Origin: Clostridia bacterium
GTDB taxonomy: Bacteria > Bacillota > Clostridia > Peptostreptococcales > Anaerovoracaceae
Direction of reading: 5' to 3'
DNA: 52,927 bases
Assembly: GCA_024403185.1 (NCBI GenBank)
Contig: JAKSSG010000008.1
Span: forward strand, 1 to 52,927
Both the position numbers and the translations under genes were made by a program. The notes beneath the pieces were generated by a model, which ran no database searches, had not been told where the DNA came from, and was given only the letters and a program-made list of their open reading frames with translations. Of this stretch, positions 51,562 through 52,927 are shown piece after piece (the stretch's first letter is position 1; the number at the start of each line of letters is the position of its first letter).

Positions 51562-52854
51562 TTATTTCATTGCTGCTCTGAATCCATTTTCCAGATCTGC
51601 AATTATATCATCTATATGTTCTGTCCCTATTGATAATCTTATTGTGCTCTGGCTTATACCCTGATCAGCCAGTTCTTCATCTGTAAGCTGCGAATGGGTC
51701 GTTGAAGCAGGATGAATAACAAGACTCTTAACATCAGCCACATTTGCCAGCAGTGAGAATATTTTAAGCCCGTCAATAAACTTCCATGCTTCTTCTCGTC
51801 CGCCCTTAATGTCAAAAGTGAATATTGAACCGCCTCCATCAGGAAAATACTTTTCATATATCGCATGATCCGGATGATCAGGAAGCGACGGATGCTTTAT
51901 TCCTGCAACCTGAGGGTGCTTTGAAAGATACTCAATAACCTTCTTTGTGTTTTCTACATGTCTTTCTACTCTCAGAGACAGCGTCTCTATCCCCTGCAAA
52001 AGCAGGAATGCTGCGAAAGGTGAAAGAGTTGCTCCCATATCTCTGAGAAGTATTGCTCTGATATATGTAACAAATGCTGCCGGCCCTGCCGCTTCAGTAA
52101 ACGATACTCCGTGATAGCTCGGATTAGGCTCTGAAATATTCGCGAACTTTCCGCTTTCTTTCCAGTCAAACTTTCCTCCTTCAACTATGACTCCGCCTAA
52201 TGTCGTTCCGTGTCCGCCAAGGAACTTTGTCGCAGAGTGGATAACTATATCAGCACCGTGTTCGATTGGACGAATAAGGTATGGGGTTCCGAATGTATTA
52301 TCAACAACCAGCGGAAGCCCATGCTTATGCGCGATCTTGGCAATTGCATCAATATCTGCTATATCGCTGTTTGGATTTCCAAGTGTTTCAATAAAAACAG
52401 CTCTCGTATTTTCCTGTATAGCTTCCTCGATCTCCTCGAAATCATGTGAATCAACAAAGCTTGCAGAAATGCCGTACTGAGGCAGTGTATGAGCCAGCAG
52501 ATTATATGTTCCGCCGTATATTGTCTTCTGGGCAACGATATGTCCGCCGCCTGCCGCCAGTGCCTGTATAGCATAAGTAATTGCTGCCGCACCTGATGCC
52601 ACTGCCAGCGCTGCACTTCCGCCCTCCAGAACCGCTATTCTTTCCTCAAGGACGCCTTGTGTGGAATTAGTAAGTCTTCCGTAAATATTACCTGCATCAG
52701 AAAGTTCAAATCTTTCTGCTGCATGCTTTGCATCATGGAATACATATGCTGCTGTCGCATAAATCGGAACAGCTCTGGCATCTGTTACAGGGTCAGCCTG
52801 CTCCTGTCCTACATGCAGCTGCAGTGTTTCAAATCTGTAATTATTGTTATTCAT
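51562..52854 (-). CDS. metY: O-acetylhomoserine sulfhydrylase
   Basis: 430 aa, Cys/Met-metabolism PLP enzyme of the long MetY type. RFETLQLHVGQEQADP start, VASGAAAITYAIQALAAGG, VVDNTFGTPYLIRPIEHGAD and the PLP lysine in HSATKFLGGHGTTLGG. It makes homocysteine from O-acetylhomoserine and sulfide. AAGGAG precedes the start. It lies 26 nt downstream of a cysK-type gene, forming a sulfur-assimilation operon. Confidence 0.94.
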   Translation of the reverse strand: MNNNNYRFETLQLHVGQEQADPVTDARAVPIYATAAYVFHDAKHAAERFELSDAGNIYGRLTNSTQGVLEERIAVLEGGSAALAVASGAAAITYAIQALAAGGGHIVAQKTIYGGTYNLLAHTLPQYGISASFVDSHDFEEIEEAIQENTRAVFIETLGNPNSDIADIDAIAKIAHKHGLPLVVDNTFGTPYLIRPIEHGADIVIHSATKFLGGHGTTLGGVIVEGGKFDWKESGKFANISEPNPSYHGVSFTEAAGPAAFVTYIRAILLRDMGATLSPFAAFLLLQGIETLSLRVERHVENTKKVIEYLSKHPQVAGIKHPSLPDHPDHAIYEKYFPDGGGSIFTFDIKGGREEAWKFIDGLKIFSLLANVADVKSLVIHPASTTHSQLTDEELADQGISQSTIRLSIGTEHIDDIIADLENGFRAAMK

Positions 52855-52880
52855 ATCTGTATTCTCCTTCTTATCTGCAA

Positions 52881-52927
52881 TTATTCTGTAAACAGAGGCG
52901 TTGAATAATATCTGTCACCGCTGTCAG
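52881..52927 (-). CDS. cysK: Cysteine synthase-type gene, last 14 codons (partial)
   Basis: The window ends inside this gene. The visible tail, DSGDRYYSTPLFTE then TAA, matches the well-known C-terminal end of O-acetylserine sulfhydrylase (D-S-G-x-R-Y-x-S-T-x-L-F). Its position before metY fits. The rest is outside the window. Confidence 0.72.
   Translation of the reverse strand, partial: DSGDRYYSTPLFTE

Noticed and set aside
1791..52004. GCAAARGCAR as a Chi or KOPS-type site
   Set aside because: Those sites are strongly strand-biased. Here 17 copies face each way, including along the long minus-strand gene block.

Overview
The window looks like the chromosome of an anaerobic, Gram-positive Firmicute of the class Clostridia. 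Nothing in it allows a genus call. The reasons are the AAGGAGG-type ribosome binding sites, TTGACA/TATAAT promoters with 17-nt spacers, a textbook CIRCE operator and a Firmicute-type LexA box. Further support comes from an energy-coupling-factor (ECF) transporter, sortase-type surface proteins, oxygen-sensitive protein types (radical SAM, ferredoxin, C_GCAxxG) and a meso-DAP cell wall made through diaminopimelate dehydrogenase. There are no rRNA or tRNA genes, no CRISPR array, no recognisable insertion sequence and no phage genes. The layout is mostly compact operons separated by strong intrinsic terminators.

Layout. Positions 1-1650: start of an EF-G paralogue. 1.7-12.1 kb (minus strand): a cobalamin-uptake locus. 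A cobalamin riboswitch with a terminator heads an operon of a secreted DUF4430/Fn3 protein, a membrane-anchored DUF4430 protein, a membrane-anchored protein with a transcobalamin-like toroid, EcfT, a fused EcfAA' ATPase and an S component. A separately promoted thioester/Cna-B surface protein follows. Just upstream lie an AP-endonuclease-2-fold protein (candidate CbiR-type cobamide remodelling enzyme) and a DUF4430 lipoprotein. 12.1-12.7 kb: YafQ/DinJ toxin-antitoxin pair. 12.8-21.8 kb: asparaginase, exonuclease III, DMT transporter, AsnRS, ferredoxin, MATE pump, LysRS with an added C-terminal tRNA-binding domain, and GreA. 22.0-23.2 kb: Phd/PIN toxin-antitoxin operon ending in a macrodomain gene. 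23.2-26.0 kb: an orphan gene under a LexA box, a YgjP-type peptidase, a HAD nucleotidase and a radical SAM protein. 26.4-33.2 kb: CIRCE-controlled Hsp20; a C_GCAxxG, acyl-CoA ligase and racemase operon behind a palindromic operator; and murE with an FAD oxidoreductase. 33.3-37.5 kb: a 1373-aa surface protein. 37.9-40.5 kb: ddh-dapA-dapB. 40.5-46.6 kb: DUF1292, uvrC, DD-carboxypeptidase, serC, and divergent serA. 46.7-48.0 kb: a truncated nuclease gene and nth. 48.3-51.5 kb: NCS1 permease and hydantoinase. 51.6-52.9 kb: metY and the tail of cysK.

The genes group into a few jobs. One is cobamide capture and import (1.7-12.1 kb). Another is lysine/DAP and peptidoglycan synthesis (ddh, dapA, dapB, murE, dac). 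The rest cover serine, cysteine and methionine supply, nucleobase/hydantoin use, and DNA repair (xth, nth, uvrC, LexA-box gene).

Two signals stand out. The first is the bacterial counterpart of the intrinsic factor/transcobalamin architecture, placed next to an ECF transporter under a B12 riboswitch. The second is a short DNA word, GCAAARGCAR. I counted it 34 times by eye, exactly 17 per strand, in all reading frames and between genes. The two 9-mers at its core would each be expected about 0.4 times. Its density and lack of strand bias resemble the DNA uptake sequences of Haemophilus and Neisseria. I know of none described in Clostridia, although I could not search.
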